DNA of 55,083 nt from an uncultured Duodenibacillus sp. (lineage in GTDB: Bacteria > Pseudomonadota > Gammaproteobacteria > Burkholderiales > Burkholderiaceae_F), in assembly GCA_944390145.1 (NCBI GenBank), contig CALXOY010000053.1, forward strand, positions 1 through 55,083. The letters run 5' to 3'. Shown piece after piece: positions 46,436 to 54,185 of the stretch (position 1 is its first letter; every line of letters starts with the position of its first letter). The notes under the pieces are model-generated. The model was given only the letters and a program-made list of their open reading frames with translations. It ran no database searches and had not been told where the DNA came from. Made by a program: the position numbers and the translations under genes.

Positions 46436-46512
46436 GCCGCAAAACGGAATTTTCATTGTTGGATTTTTAACCGGGTGCCGCGCAAAGGGGCACTTTCTGG
46501 AGGAAAGGCAAT

Positions 46513-47007
46513 ATGGCTAATGCCGCGACAAAACGACTGGCTCTCATTGGCGGCGCCGTCGCCGTGGTCGGCGTCGGCGTCTACTTGATGCTCTCGGCCT
46601 TCAACGACAATCTGGTCTTTTTCTACTCGCCGATGCAGGTGGCAGCCAAGGAGGCGCCGCAGGGACGCACCTTCCGCATGGGCGGCATGGTCGAGGAGGG
46701 GTCCGTGAAGCGTCTGGACGACGGTGTCACGGTCACCTTCGGCATCACCGACACCGCCGCCGTGATCAAGACCGAATACAAGGGAATCCTGCCCGACCTC
46801 TTCAAGGAAGGCAAGGGCGTGGTCGCCCAGGGCAAGTTGGATGACCGCGGCGTCTTTGTCGCAAGCGAAGTGCTTGCCAAGCACGATGAAAACTACATGC
46901 CGCCCGAAGCGCAGGAAGCTGTCGACAAGGCGCACGCCGCCATGAAGACCTTCGACGAAAAGGGCAGCCGCGACGCGGCCAAGGCCCAGGCGCAGGCCGG
47001 CAAATAA
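46513..47007 (+). CDS. ccmE: Heme chaperone CcmE
   Basis: A 164-residue periplasmic heme carrier anchored by one N-terminal helix. It has the covalent heme-binding segment [10 protein letters not shown] with the reactive His and nearby Tyr, and the beta-barrel core ([26 protein letters not shown]). An AGGAAAGG precedes the ATG. The C-terminal tail after the heme site is charged and low in complexity. Confidence 0.96.
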   Translation: MANAATKRLALIGGAVAVVGVGVYLMLSAFNDNLVFFYSPMQVAAKEAPQGRTFRMGGMVEEGSVKRLDDGVTVTFGITDTAAVIKTEYKGILPDLFKEGKGVVAQGKLDDRGVFVASEVLAKHDENYMPPEAQEAVDKAHAAMKTFDEKGSRDAAKAQAQAGK

Positions 47008-47046
47008 CAACGATTTTTCTTTTCAAACCTTAAGGGAGACTTCTCC

Positions 47047-49023
47047 GTGATTGCTGAAATCGGTCACTTTGCGCTGATTCTCACGCTGGTGCTCTCGATC
47101 GTGCAGTGCGTGCTGCCGCTCGTGGGTGCGGCGCGGGGCATCGGACCGTGGATGGCGGTTGCCCGTCCCGCGGCCTATGCCAATGCGCTTTTTTTGACGA
47201 TTGCCTTCGGCACTCTGGCCTACTCGTTTTACATCAGCGACTTCACGCTGCTCAATGTGGCGAGCAACTCCAATTCGCTGCTGCCCTGGTACTACAAGGT
47301 GGCCGCTGCCTGGGGCAGCCATGAGGGCTCGATCCTCTTCTGGGCGCTGATGCTCGGCTGGTGGGGCTTTGCCGTGGCGCTCACAAGCCGCCGTCTGCCG
47401 CAGGAAACCGTGGCGCGCGTGCTCGGCGTGATGGGCTTCATCACCGTGGGCTTCGTGGCGTTCATGCTCTTTACCTCGAACCCGTTCCTGCGTCTGTTTC
47501 CGGCCGCTCCCGAGGGCGCGGACTTGAACCCGCTGCTGCAGGACCCGGGCATGGTGTTTCATCCGCCGCTGCTCTACATGGGCTATGTGGGCTTTACCGT
47601 GCCGTTTGCCTTTGCGATCGCGGCGCTTGTGGCGGGCCGCCTTGACGCGGTCTGGGCGCGCTGGATGCGTCCGTGGAACACGTTTGCGTGGATTCTGCTC
47701 ACGCTAGGCATCTCGCTTGGCTCCTATTGGTCGTACTACGAACTCGGCTGGGGCGGCTGGTGGTTCTGGGATCCGGTGGAAAACTCCTCGTTCATGCCCT
47801 GGCTTACCGGCACGGCTCTGCTGCATTCACTTGCCGTGACCGAAAAGCGCGGGTGCTTCAAGATCTGGACGGTGCTCCTTGCAATCATCACGTTCAGCCT
47901 GTCGCTGCTGGGCACGTTCCTTGTGCGTTCCGGCATTCTCACCTCCGTGCACGCCTTTGCCACCGACCCCGAGCGCGGCATCTTCATTCTCGCGTTCCTG
48001 ATCGTGGTGATCGGCCTCTCCTTCCTCTTGTTTGCCTGGAGAGCCCCCACGGTGGGCCTAGGCGGCAACTTCTCGATGGTTAGCCGCGAGTCGCTGCTGC
48101 TGGTGAACAACGTGCTTCTCGTGGTGGCGATGGGCGCGGTGCTGCTGGGTACGCTCTATCCGCTCTTTTTGGATGCACTGAACGCGGGCAAGATCTCCGT
48201 CGGTCCACCGTACTTTGAGTCCGTCTTCGGCCCCCTGATGCTGCCGATGCTTTTCCTTCTGGGCGTTGCTCCCTTTGCGCGCTGGAAGGAGGCTGACTTA
48301 GGCCAGCTCACCAAGCGCCTGTGGATCGTGCTCGTGATCGCCGCCGCGATCGGCGTTGCCGTGCCGCTTCTGATGGGCCGCTGGAGCACCTGGGTCTTCG
48401 TGGGCATCACGCTTGCCGCCTGGGTGGCTTTGAGCGCCCTTGACAACATCCGCGAGCGCGGCCGCAACATGAAGGTCGGCTTCTTCAAGAAGCTTGCAAG
48501 CCACCCGCGCGCTTTCTGGGGCATGCACCTCGCGCACCTGGGCGTGGCGATGTTCGTGGTGGGCGTGGCCCTTGTGATGGGCTACCCCGCCGAGCGCGAC
48601 GTGCGCATGTTCCCGGGCGAACATGTGACGGTGGCGGGCTACACCTTCACCTTCAACGGCACTGAAGAGGTGCAGGGACAGAACTATTCGGCCACGCGCG
48701 GCGACTTCACGGTCACGCACAACGGCAAGGAGATTGCGCGCCTGTATCCCGAAAAGCGCAGCTACTACAGCTCCCGCTCGATGCCCATGACCGAGGCGGC
48801 CATCCGCCACTCGATCAACGGCGACATCTACGTGAGCCTCGGTGAACCGGTCGAGGGAGGCGCCTGGATTGTGCGCGCCTACCGCAAGCCGTTCGTGACA
48901 TGGATTTGGTGGGGCACGATCCTGATGGCCCTGGGCGGCTTCATCGCCATCCTCGACCGCCGCTATCGCACGCCGCGCCGCAGAGTGAACCCCGCCCTCA
49001 AGGGTGCGGTGAAGGAGGCCTGA
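47047..49023 (+). CDS. ccmF: Cytochrome c heme lyase subunit CcmF
   Basis: The large membrane component of the heme ligation complex. From the GTG at 47047 (AAGGGAGA about 9 bases upstream) it has 658 residues and about 15 membrane segments. The WWD domain reads GWGGWWFWDPVENSSFMPWL near residue 236. Conserved histidines flank it (HEGSILFW, HPPLLYMGY, LLHSLAVTEKRG). The stop is two bases before the ccmG ATG. Confidence 0.96.
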   Translation: MIAEIGHFALILTLVLSIVQCVLPLVGAARGIGPWMAVARPAAYANALFLTIAFGTLAYSFYISDFTLLNVASNSNSLLPWYYKVAAAWGSHEGSILFWALMLGWWGFAVALTSRRLPQETVARVLGVMGFITVGFVAFMLFTSNPFLRLFPAAPEGADLNPLLQDPGMVFHPPLLYMGYVGFTVPFAFAIAALVAGRLDAVWARWMRPWNTFAWILLTLGISLGSYWSYYELGWGGWWFWDPVENSSFMPWLTGTALLHSLAVTEKRGCFKIWTVLLAIITFSLSLLGTFLVRSGILTSVHAFATDPERGIFILAFLIVVIGLSFLLFAWRAPTVGLGGNFSMVSRESLLLVNNVLLVVAMGAVLLGTLYPLFLDALNAGKISVGPPYFESVFGPLMLPMLFLLGVAPFARWKEADLGQLTKRLWIVLVIAAAIGVAVPLLMGRWSTWVFVGITLAAWVALSALDNIRERGRNMKVGFFKKLASHPRAFWGMHLAHLGVAMFVVGVALVMGYPAERDVRMFPGEHVTVAGYTFTFNGTEEVQGQNYSATRGDFTVTHNGKEIARLYPEKRSYYSSRSMPMTEAAIRHSINGDIYVSLGEPVEGGAWIVRAYRKPFVTWIWWGTILMALGGFIAILDRRYRTPRRRVNPALKGAVKEA

Positions 49024-49024
49024 T

Positions 49025-49552
49025 ATGCGTTGGAAGTATCTGATTCCGCTTGCTGTTTTCCTCTTTGTGTGCGGGTTCCTCTTCAAGGGGCTTTATCTGG
49101 ATCCGCGCAAGGTGCCCTCGGCCTTGATCGACAAGCCCGCGCCCGAGTTCTTGCTGCCTACGATGGACGGCGGACAGGTGAGCAAGAAGGATCTTCTGGG
49201 CAAGGTCTACCTCTTAAACGTTTGGGCCTCCTGGTGCGAAGCCTGCCGCTATGAGCATCCGTACTTCATCGAGCTCAAGAACCAGGGCGTGAAGACCTTG
49301 ATGGTGGGCTACAACTACCGCGACAAGCCCGTGATGGCAGAGCGCTGGCTGCAGGTGCTTGGCAACCCTTACGACGTCATTCTGGTTGACGCCGACGGCC
49401 AGGCCGCCATCGACTTCGGCGTCTACGGCGCACCGGAAACCTTCGTGATCGACAAAAAGGGCGTGATCCGCTACAAGGTGATCGGACCGATGACCGACGA
49501 AGTCTGGAAGAAGGACGTCAAGCCCATCGTCGACATGCTCGAGAAACAGTAA
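49025..49552 (+). CDS. ccmG: Thiol:disulfide interchange protein CcmG/DsbE
   Basis: A 175-residue membrane-anchored periplasmic thioredoxin that keeps apocytochrome cysteines reduced. N-terminal anchor YLIPLAVFLFVCGFLF, active site WASWCEACRYE near residues 68-78, cis-Pro segment YGAPETFVID. Starts one base after the ccmF stop. Confidence 0.95.
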   Translation: MRWKYLIPLAVFLFVCGFLFKGLYLDPRKVPSALIDKPAPEFLLPTMDGGQVSKKDLLGKVYLLNVWASWCEACRYEHPYFIELKNQGVKTLMVGYNYRDKPVMAERWLQVLGNPYDVILVDADGQAAIDFGVYGAPETFVIDKKGVIRYKVIGPMTDEVWKKDVKPIVDMLEKQ

Positions 49553-49567
49553 GAGGGGAGGCAGAAC

Positions 49568-50086
49568 ATGATGCTTCAGAAATTGTGTTTGACGGCGGCC
49601 TGCGCCGCAGTTGCCGCGTTTTCGGGCGCAGCCTTCTCGCAGACGGCTCCGGCTCCCTCCGTTTCCATCCAGGGCAGCCACGAGGCCGCTCCCACGGAGT
49701 TTGACCCGGTTGCGCACAAGCGCGTTCTCGCGATCAGCTCGCAGCTGCGCTGTCTCGTCTGCCAGAACCAGTCGATTGCCGACTCCAACGCAGAGCTTGC
49801 CGTTGACCTGCGCAACCAGGTGATCGAGCAGATCAATGCGGGGCGCTCGGACGACGACATCATCAAGTACATGGTCGACCGCTACGGCGACTTCGTGCTC
49901 TACAACCCGCCCTTTAAGGCGAGCACGATCATTTTGTGGGTGGGCCCTGCGGTGCTCTTTTTTGGCGCTGTGATTGCCTTCTACATCAATCTGCGCCGCC
50001 GCAAGACGCAGGTCGCCCAAAGCGAACGGGCGCTGACGCCCGACGAGAAGCGCCGGGCTGAGGCGCTGCTGCGCGGCGACAAATAA
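49568..50086 (+). CDS. ccmH: Cytochrome c maturation protein CcmH
   Basis: A 172-residue periplasmic thiol-reductase with a signal peptide (MMLQKLCLTAACAAVAAFSG). The active site is LRCLVCQNQSIADSNA, and a C-terminal membrane anchor (IILWVGPAVLFFGAVIAFY) is followed by a charged tail. It delivers apocytochrome to CcmF with CcmI. A second ATG three bases on could equally be the start; AGGGGAGG lies upstream. Confidence 0.94.
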   Translation: MMLQKLCLTAACAAVAAFSGAAFSQTAPAPSVSIQGSHEAAPTEFDPVAHKRVLAISSQLRCLVCQNQSIADSNAELAVDLRNQVIEQINAGRSDDDIIKYMVDRYGDFVLYNPPFKASTIILWVGPAVLFFGAVIAFYINLRRRKTQVAQSERALTPDEKRRAEALLRGDK

Positions 50087-50104
50087 CGACCGGAGAAACT
50101 AGAA

Positions 50105-51394
50105 GTGCTAGCTATTTTTATCGCTATTGCCATTGCGCTCGTTGTCGTTGCGCTTGCATTGCTCGTCTGGCCGCTGGTGAAAAAGACCGACGACGACGGC
50201 ACGCAGCAGCGCAAGACCGACAACATTGCCATTTTGCGTCAGCAGTATGATGAGCTTGAAGCCGACCACAAGGCGGGGCGCGTGAGCGACGACGAGTACG
50301 AGGAAACGCGCGGCGAAATCGAAACCCGCGTGCTCGAAGAAAGCAAGGACCCCGAGGATGCCGTGCCGCTGAAGTCCGGCCGCCAGGGCGTCTACGCCGC
50401 TTTTGCGCTTGTCGTGCTGGTGCCGGTTGCGTCCTTTTTGCTTTACCTCGAACTCGGCTCTCCGATTGCCATGGATCCCGACTTCACGCGTCAGCAGGAG
50501 CAGATGCAGAAAATGTCGGACCAGCACAGCGCCGCTGAACTCGCCGAGCAGGTGAAGTTCCTCGAAGAGCGCTTGAAGGAGCATCCGGACAACGCCGACG
50601 GCTGGATGATGCTTGCCCGCACGAGCGCGGCGGTGAAGAACTGGAAGAAGAGCTCGGAGGCCTTTGAACAGGTCAACCGCCTTGTGCCCGACAACGCCGA
50701 CGTTCTGGCCGACTGGGCCGACGTGATGGCGGCCGCCCAGGACGGCAACCTCGAGGGACGTCCGAAGGAACTCATCGAGAAGGCGCTTGCCGTGGATCCG
50801 CGTCACTGGAAGGCGCTCGCCCTGATGGGAACGCTCTGCTACAACAAGGGCGACTATGAGGGCGCCGTGAAGTATTGGAGCCGCATGCTCGCCGACGTCG
50901 AGCAGGGCAGTGAAGAGTGGCGTCAGATCATGGAAAACATCGAACAGGCGCGCCGCGCAGGCGGCCTGCCGCCCGATCCGTCGATCGGCTCGCTTGAGCC
51001 CGCACAAGGGGCGTCTTCTGCAGCCCAGCCCGCAGCCGCTGCAAACGCCGTGATCACGGGTGAAGTCGATGTGTCGCCGGAGATGAAGGCAAAGATTCGT
51101 CCCGAGGACACGGTCTTTGTGTACGCCCGTCCGATTGAAGGCAGCAAGATGCCGGTGGCTTTTGCAAGCTTCAAGGCCAAGGACCTTCCGATCAAGTTCA
51201 AGCTTGATGCTCAAAGCCAGATGGGCATGGGCATGAAGACGCTTGCCGACGTGACGGAAGCCTACGTGGAGGCCCGCGTTTCCCGCTCCGGAAACTTCAT
51301 GCCGGCTTCGGGCGACCTTGAGGGCGCAGCCGACGGCAAGGTGGCGGTGGGTACGCAGGGCGTGCGCGTGATCATTACGCGTCAGATCCCGTAA
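50105..51394 (+). CDS. ccmI: Cytochrome c maturation protein CcmI
   Basis: The apocytochrome-binding subunit. From GTG 50105 it has 429 residues. There are two membrane helices (residues 1-24 and about 100-118), a leucine-zipper-like cytosolic loop between them (ILRQQYDELEADHKAGRVSD), TPR repeats at about 150-290 (EHPDNADGWMMLARTSA, AVDPRHWKALALMGTLCYN), and a C-terminal beta domain. In E. coli this part is fused in CcmH; here it is separate. Last gene of the ccm operon, before a strong terminator. Confidence 0.93.
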   Translation: MLAIFIAIAIALVVVALALLVWPLVKKTDDDGTQQRKTDNIAILRQQYDELEADHKAGRVSDDEYEETRGEIETRVLEESKDPEDAVPLKSGRQGVYAAFALVVLVPVASFLLYLELGSPIAMDPDFTRQQEQMQKMSDQHSAAELAEQVKFLEERLKEHPDNADGWMMLARTSAAVKNWKKSSEAFEQVNRLVPDNADVLADWADVMAAAQDGNLEGRPKELIEKALAVDPRHWKALALMGTLCYNKGDYEGAVKYWSRMLADVEQGSEEWRQIMENIEQARRAGGLPPDPSIGSLEPAQGASSAAQPAAAANAVITGEVDVSPEMKAKIRPEDTVFVYARPIEGSKMPVAFASFKAKDLPIKFKLDAQSQMGMGMKTLADVTEAYVEARVSRSGNFMPASGDLEGAADGKVAVGTQGVRVIITRQIP

Positions 51395-51418
51395 GCGACA
51401 ACGCCTGCCGCTCACAGG

Positions 51419-51471
51419 GCTGCAGCGCCGGATGCGCCTAGAGGTGCATCAAATGGCGCTGCAGCTTTTTT
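51419..51471 (+). terminator. Intrinsic terminator of the ccm operon
   Basis: A perfect 11-bp stem GCTGCAGCGCC (51419-51429) and GGCGCTGCAGC (51455-51465) is followed by TTTTTTGT. The loop itself can pair (GATGC/GCATC). Confidence 0.93.
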
Positions 51472-51552
51472 GTCGTTTACAAATTATATTTTTCACCGAT
51501 TGAGAATCGGAATCTTCACGGTGTCGGATGATGTGCCAAGGCTGTTGCCTAA

Positions 51553-51860
51553 ATGACGGAGGCTGCCAGCGAGGACGTGCAGAACGCGTTTGAGAAGCAC
51601 CGGCTGGAATCAAGGTAAGACGCGAAGCTGCCTAACGGGAAACAGCTGTGCTCTGAGCATCTTTTGGCGGTTCTCAGGATTTGTGAGCCAAACGTTACGG
51701 GTTTTGTCTGCAGACTGTATGACGAGAACCCGAAAAAGACCGGCGAGTGAGGCAAACGTACGAAAAAGACCCGTTTGTGGATGCGGTAGCACTTGGAAAC
51801 CTTTGCATACGCAGACAGACGCGGGCATTTGCGAAGATAGCTCTTGAAAAATGGAACACG
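51553..51860 (+). pseudogene. Possible decayed gene of about 100 codons
   Basis: From the ATG at 51553 the frame gives MTEAASEDVQNAFEKHRLES, one stop (51616-51618), then 43 protein-like codons (DAKLPNGKQLCSEHLLAVL and on) to a stop at 51748. A frame change there leads into VRQTYEKDPFVDAVALGN and IALEKWNTESVN. Joined, this reads as one small protein with one nonsense and one frameshift. I do not recognise the family. The rest of 51472-51899 holds only a small hairpin CCGATT/AATCGG (51496-51510). Confidence 0.25.
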
Positions 51861-51899
51861 GAGTCGGTCAATTCTGTGTCCAGCAACAAGGAAGAAAAA

Positions 51900-52712
51900 A
51901 TGATGAACGCAAAATCCCTTCTCACCGCCGCCGTCTGCGCCGCCGCTTTTGCCGCCACCGCCGCCTTGGCTGCGCCTGCCGCTCCGCGCGCGCCCTCGGG
52001 CACCACGGTATCGCTGCCTGTGGCAGCCAGCATTGAGGTTGCAAACGATCAGGCGGTGATTGAACTGTATGTGCTTGAAGAGGGCAGCGACATTGGTGAA
52101 GTGACCGCAAAGGCTGTCAAGCGCGCCGCCGATGGACTTAGGCAATTAAAGTCTCTCTATCCGGACGCTGAGTTAAAGACCCAGTCGCTGACCTCCACGC
52201 CGCGCTACACGAAGGCAAAGGAAGGCGAAGCCCCGGAAATCGTAGGCTGGCAGGTTCGGCAGTCTGTCTCGGCAAAACTTGCTGACGTCAAGCAGGCCGC
52301 ACCTTTTGTGCAGAGCGCGCAGAAGTACTTTGCCTTCAGCCATGTGGGCTTTCAGCTGAGCCCTGAGGCAAGAAGCAGCGTGCAAGACCAGCTTGTAACG
52401 GATGCCATCGCTAATTTGAAAGAGCAGGCACGTGCCATTGCAGACGCCTTGGCTGGCAAGCGTGCCAGGATCCGAATTGAGTCGGTGGATTTTCACAACG
52501 CGGCCTATGAGCGTCCGGTGCTCTACCGCATGAATGCTGACGCGGTGTCGATGAAGGCCGCGGCAAACGCCGGCGCCGCTTTGCCTGTTTTTGAACCTGG
52601 CGTGACGACGTTGACGCGAAACCTTACGGCCAAGGTTGTGGTGACGCCCGATCGCGTTAAGCGCCCGCGTCAGGCTCCTGCCGTGCTGCAGCCGGTGCCG
52701 AGCGCTCAATGA
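51900..52712 (+). CDS. SIMPL/DUF541-domain exported protein
   Basis: A 270-residue periplasmic protein with a signal peptide (hydrophobic LLTAAVCAAAFAATAALA, cleavage likely at ALAA). The SIMPL domain shows VANDQAVIELYVLEEGSDI, LKTQSLTSTPRYT, the V-GWQVRQSVSAKL strand, and a closing strand NLTAKVVVTPDR. Relatives such as E. coli YggE and BP26 form rings and have been linked to oxidative stress, but the function is not settled. AAGGA lies before two ATGs (51900 and 51903). It stands alone. Confidence 0.85.
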   Translation: MMNAKSLLTAAVCAAAFAATAALAAPAAPRAPSGTTVSLPVAASIEVANDQAVIELYVLEEGSDIGEVTAKAVKRAADGLRQLKSLYPDAELKTQSLTSTPRYTKAKEGEAPEIVGWQVRQSVSAKLADVKQAAPFVQSAQKYFAFSHVGFQLSPEARSSVQDQLVTDAIANLKEQARAIADALAGKRARIRIESVDFHNAAYERPVLYRMNADAVSMKAAANAGAALPVFEPGVTTLTRNLTAKVVVTPDRVKRPRQAPAVLQPVPSAQ

Positions 52713-52735
52713 CGATGTTTTAAGCCCACAGTGAT

Positions 52736-52765
52736 CCGACACTTGCATGAAAAACAAGATGTCGG
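52736..52765 (+). terminator. Weak hairpin after the SIMPL gene
   Basis: CCGACA-CTTG (52736-52745) pairs with CAAG-A-TGTCGG (52755-52765) with one bulge; only three T follow. It may end the SIMPL transcript. Confidence 0.35.
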
Positions 52766-52837
52766 TTTACTGCTGGAAATAGAAACTCGTTCCTTTGAAG
52801 CTTCGCGCGTGAGCGCGAGGTAGTCCATACCTTCGCT

Positions 52838-53953
52838 TTAGCGCAGTGCCATGTTTTTGGCTGAGGAGGCCGTCGACAGATGCAGTCCGTCGGCGGCCTG
52901 CGTGCAGCTTGAGAGCGCAGCAGCGTCCGAAGGCGGAAAGATGCCCCGGCAAGTGATAAAGCCAGTGACCCAGTCACGCGAAACGGGACCTACGAAGGGC
53001 TGCCGGGAAAGTGCGCCGTCGGCGGGCTTTTGCTGCGGGACGTATTCTTCCATGGGCGCTTCGAAACCGGTGGAGCAGCTTGCGTCAAAAACATGCCGGT
53101 GAGCAATCACATAGACGGGAATGCCGGCGGCTTTAGCGGTTGCTGCAAGGCCTGTCGCACCCGCAGCGGCCTGCACGTCGCCGTTGGCGCAGACGCGGAT
53201 GGCGGTTAGAAACAGTGCCGCGCAGCCTTCGCGCATCATGATGCCCGCTAGACCGGAATCTGTGACAAGGTCGGCCGTACAGCCCGCCTCCTGAAGCTCC
53301 TTGACGCCGTAGCGTGATTCTGTGAGCGGCAGTCCCTGCGGACTGTAGACGCGCGGAACCGGCCGGCCCTCACGTAGAGTGTCAATGAGAACGGGACCGA
53401 GCGTGCCGCGAGAGACCGAGTGCAGGCTGGCGTAGCCGCCGGCGGCGGCAATCGAGCCGCCCTTGGGCAGAACCGATTCAATAAAGGGCCGCATTTGCGC
53501 TTCATCGCGGTCAATGGAAAAGCAGATGATGTCGTGCAGGCACCTTAGTGCTTTGCAGCAAAACTGCGGCGTGGAATTGCTTGCCGCAAGCTCTGAAATC
53601 AGAAGCGAAATCGTGGCTGCCGTTCGCATGAGCGGCAGACTTGCAGGTCGCGCCGCGCGCAGAGCAAAAACCGCCTCCTGCAGGGTGTAATAGAAAGCTT
53701 CCGGCAAGGAGGAGTTGACATGCTGGTTGGCCTGCAGACAAACGGCAGCGGCGCAGATGCCGGGAATGAGGCCGGGTCCCGTGACGAGACAGTCGGACAG
53801 AGCCTGCGCCACAGGATTGACGGTATGAAACGAGATGAATTCCTCGGCCTGCAAATTGCGTGTGTTGCGAATCTGCAGTTCGTTGTCGGTAAGAACGTAG
53901 CTCTGCGGCATGGATGCGATCGATTTCAGTTTGAGCAAACGCGCTTTCGTCAA
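52838..53953 (-). CDS. MtnA/eIF2B-alpha-like protein lacking the known catalytic residues
   Basis: A 371-residue protein with the fold of methylthioribose-1-phosphate isomerase and eIF2B subunits. Matching segments are TGPGLIPGICAAAV (family RGAPAIG), IAAAGGYASLHSV (family HCNAGALATAG), RVYSPQGLPLTESRYGVKEL (family VYADETRPLLQGARL) cut by its conserved positions, ANGDVQAAAGATGLAATA, and WVTGFITCRGIFPP near the end. The isomerase's catalytic Cys is missing (KGGS in that place), and the Asp of GADRI is replaced (TAIRV). It should not be a standard MtnA. The start is the TTG at 53953, judged by N-terminal alignment length; ATG 53911 is the alternative. Confidence 0.65.
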   Translation of the reverse strand: MTKARLLKLKSIASMPQSYVLTDNELQIRNTRNLQAEEFISFHTVNPVAQALSDCLVTGPGLIPGICAAAVCLQANQHVNSSLPEAFYYTLQEAVFALRAARPASLPLMRTAATISLLISELAASNSTPQFCCKALRCLHDIICFSIDRDEAQMRPFIESVLPKGGSIAAAGGYASLHSVSRGTLGPVLIDTLREGRPVPRVYSPQGLPLTESRYGVKELQEAGCTADLVTDSGLAGIMMREGCAALFLTAIRVCANGDVQAAAGATGLAATAKAAGIPVYVIAHRHVFDASCSTGFEAPMEEYVPQQKPADGALSRQPFVGPVSRDWVTGFITCRGIFPPSDAAALSSCTQAADGLHLSTASSAKNMALR

Positions 53954-54120
53954 GTCTGAAAGCAGCGGGCAAGTTGCTCGGCATTCGATCTTATCATTTT
54001 TTGAATTTTGGATTTTCCGTGGTTCAGCTAGTCGGAAAATAACCTCGCAAATCTCTCAAAACGCTCCGCAGACAGTTCCGTAGACAGCAGTCTATAACGC
54101 ACGCGCAGAATGCTGGCCGT

Positions 54121-54153
54121 AAAAAAAAGGCCCCCGGCAGGACTGCCGGAGGC
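54121..54153 (-). terminator. Intrinsic terminator of the asparaginase gene
   Basis: On the minus strand GCCTCCGGCA (54144-54153) pairs with TGCCGGGGGC (54130-54139) with one mismatch, followed by CC and eight T (54121-54128). It lies 33 bases after the asparaginase stop. The 53954-54120 stretch beyond it holds nothing I can identify. Confidence 0.85.
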
Positions 54154-54185
54154 GCAAGAGACATCAAGGATGGATGGGGAAAGGA

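Noticed and set aside
50108-51415. 435-codon minus-strand frame opposite ccmI
   Set aside because: Shadow; ccmI has consistent helices, TPRs and operon context.
51747-52712. SIMPL protein starting at 51747
   Set aside because: That start would bury the signal peptide behind 51 residues; the ATG at 51900 has the ribosome site and puts the signal peptide first.
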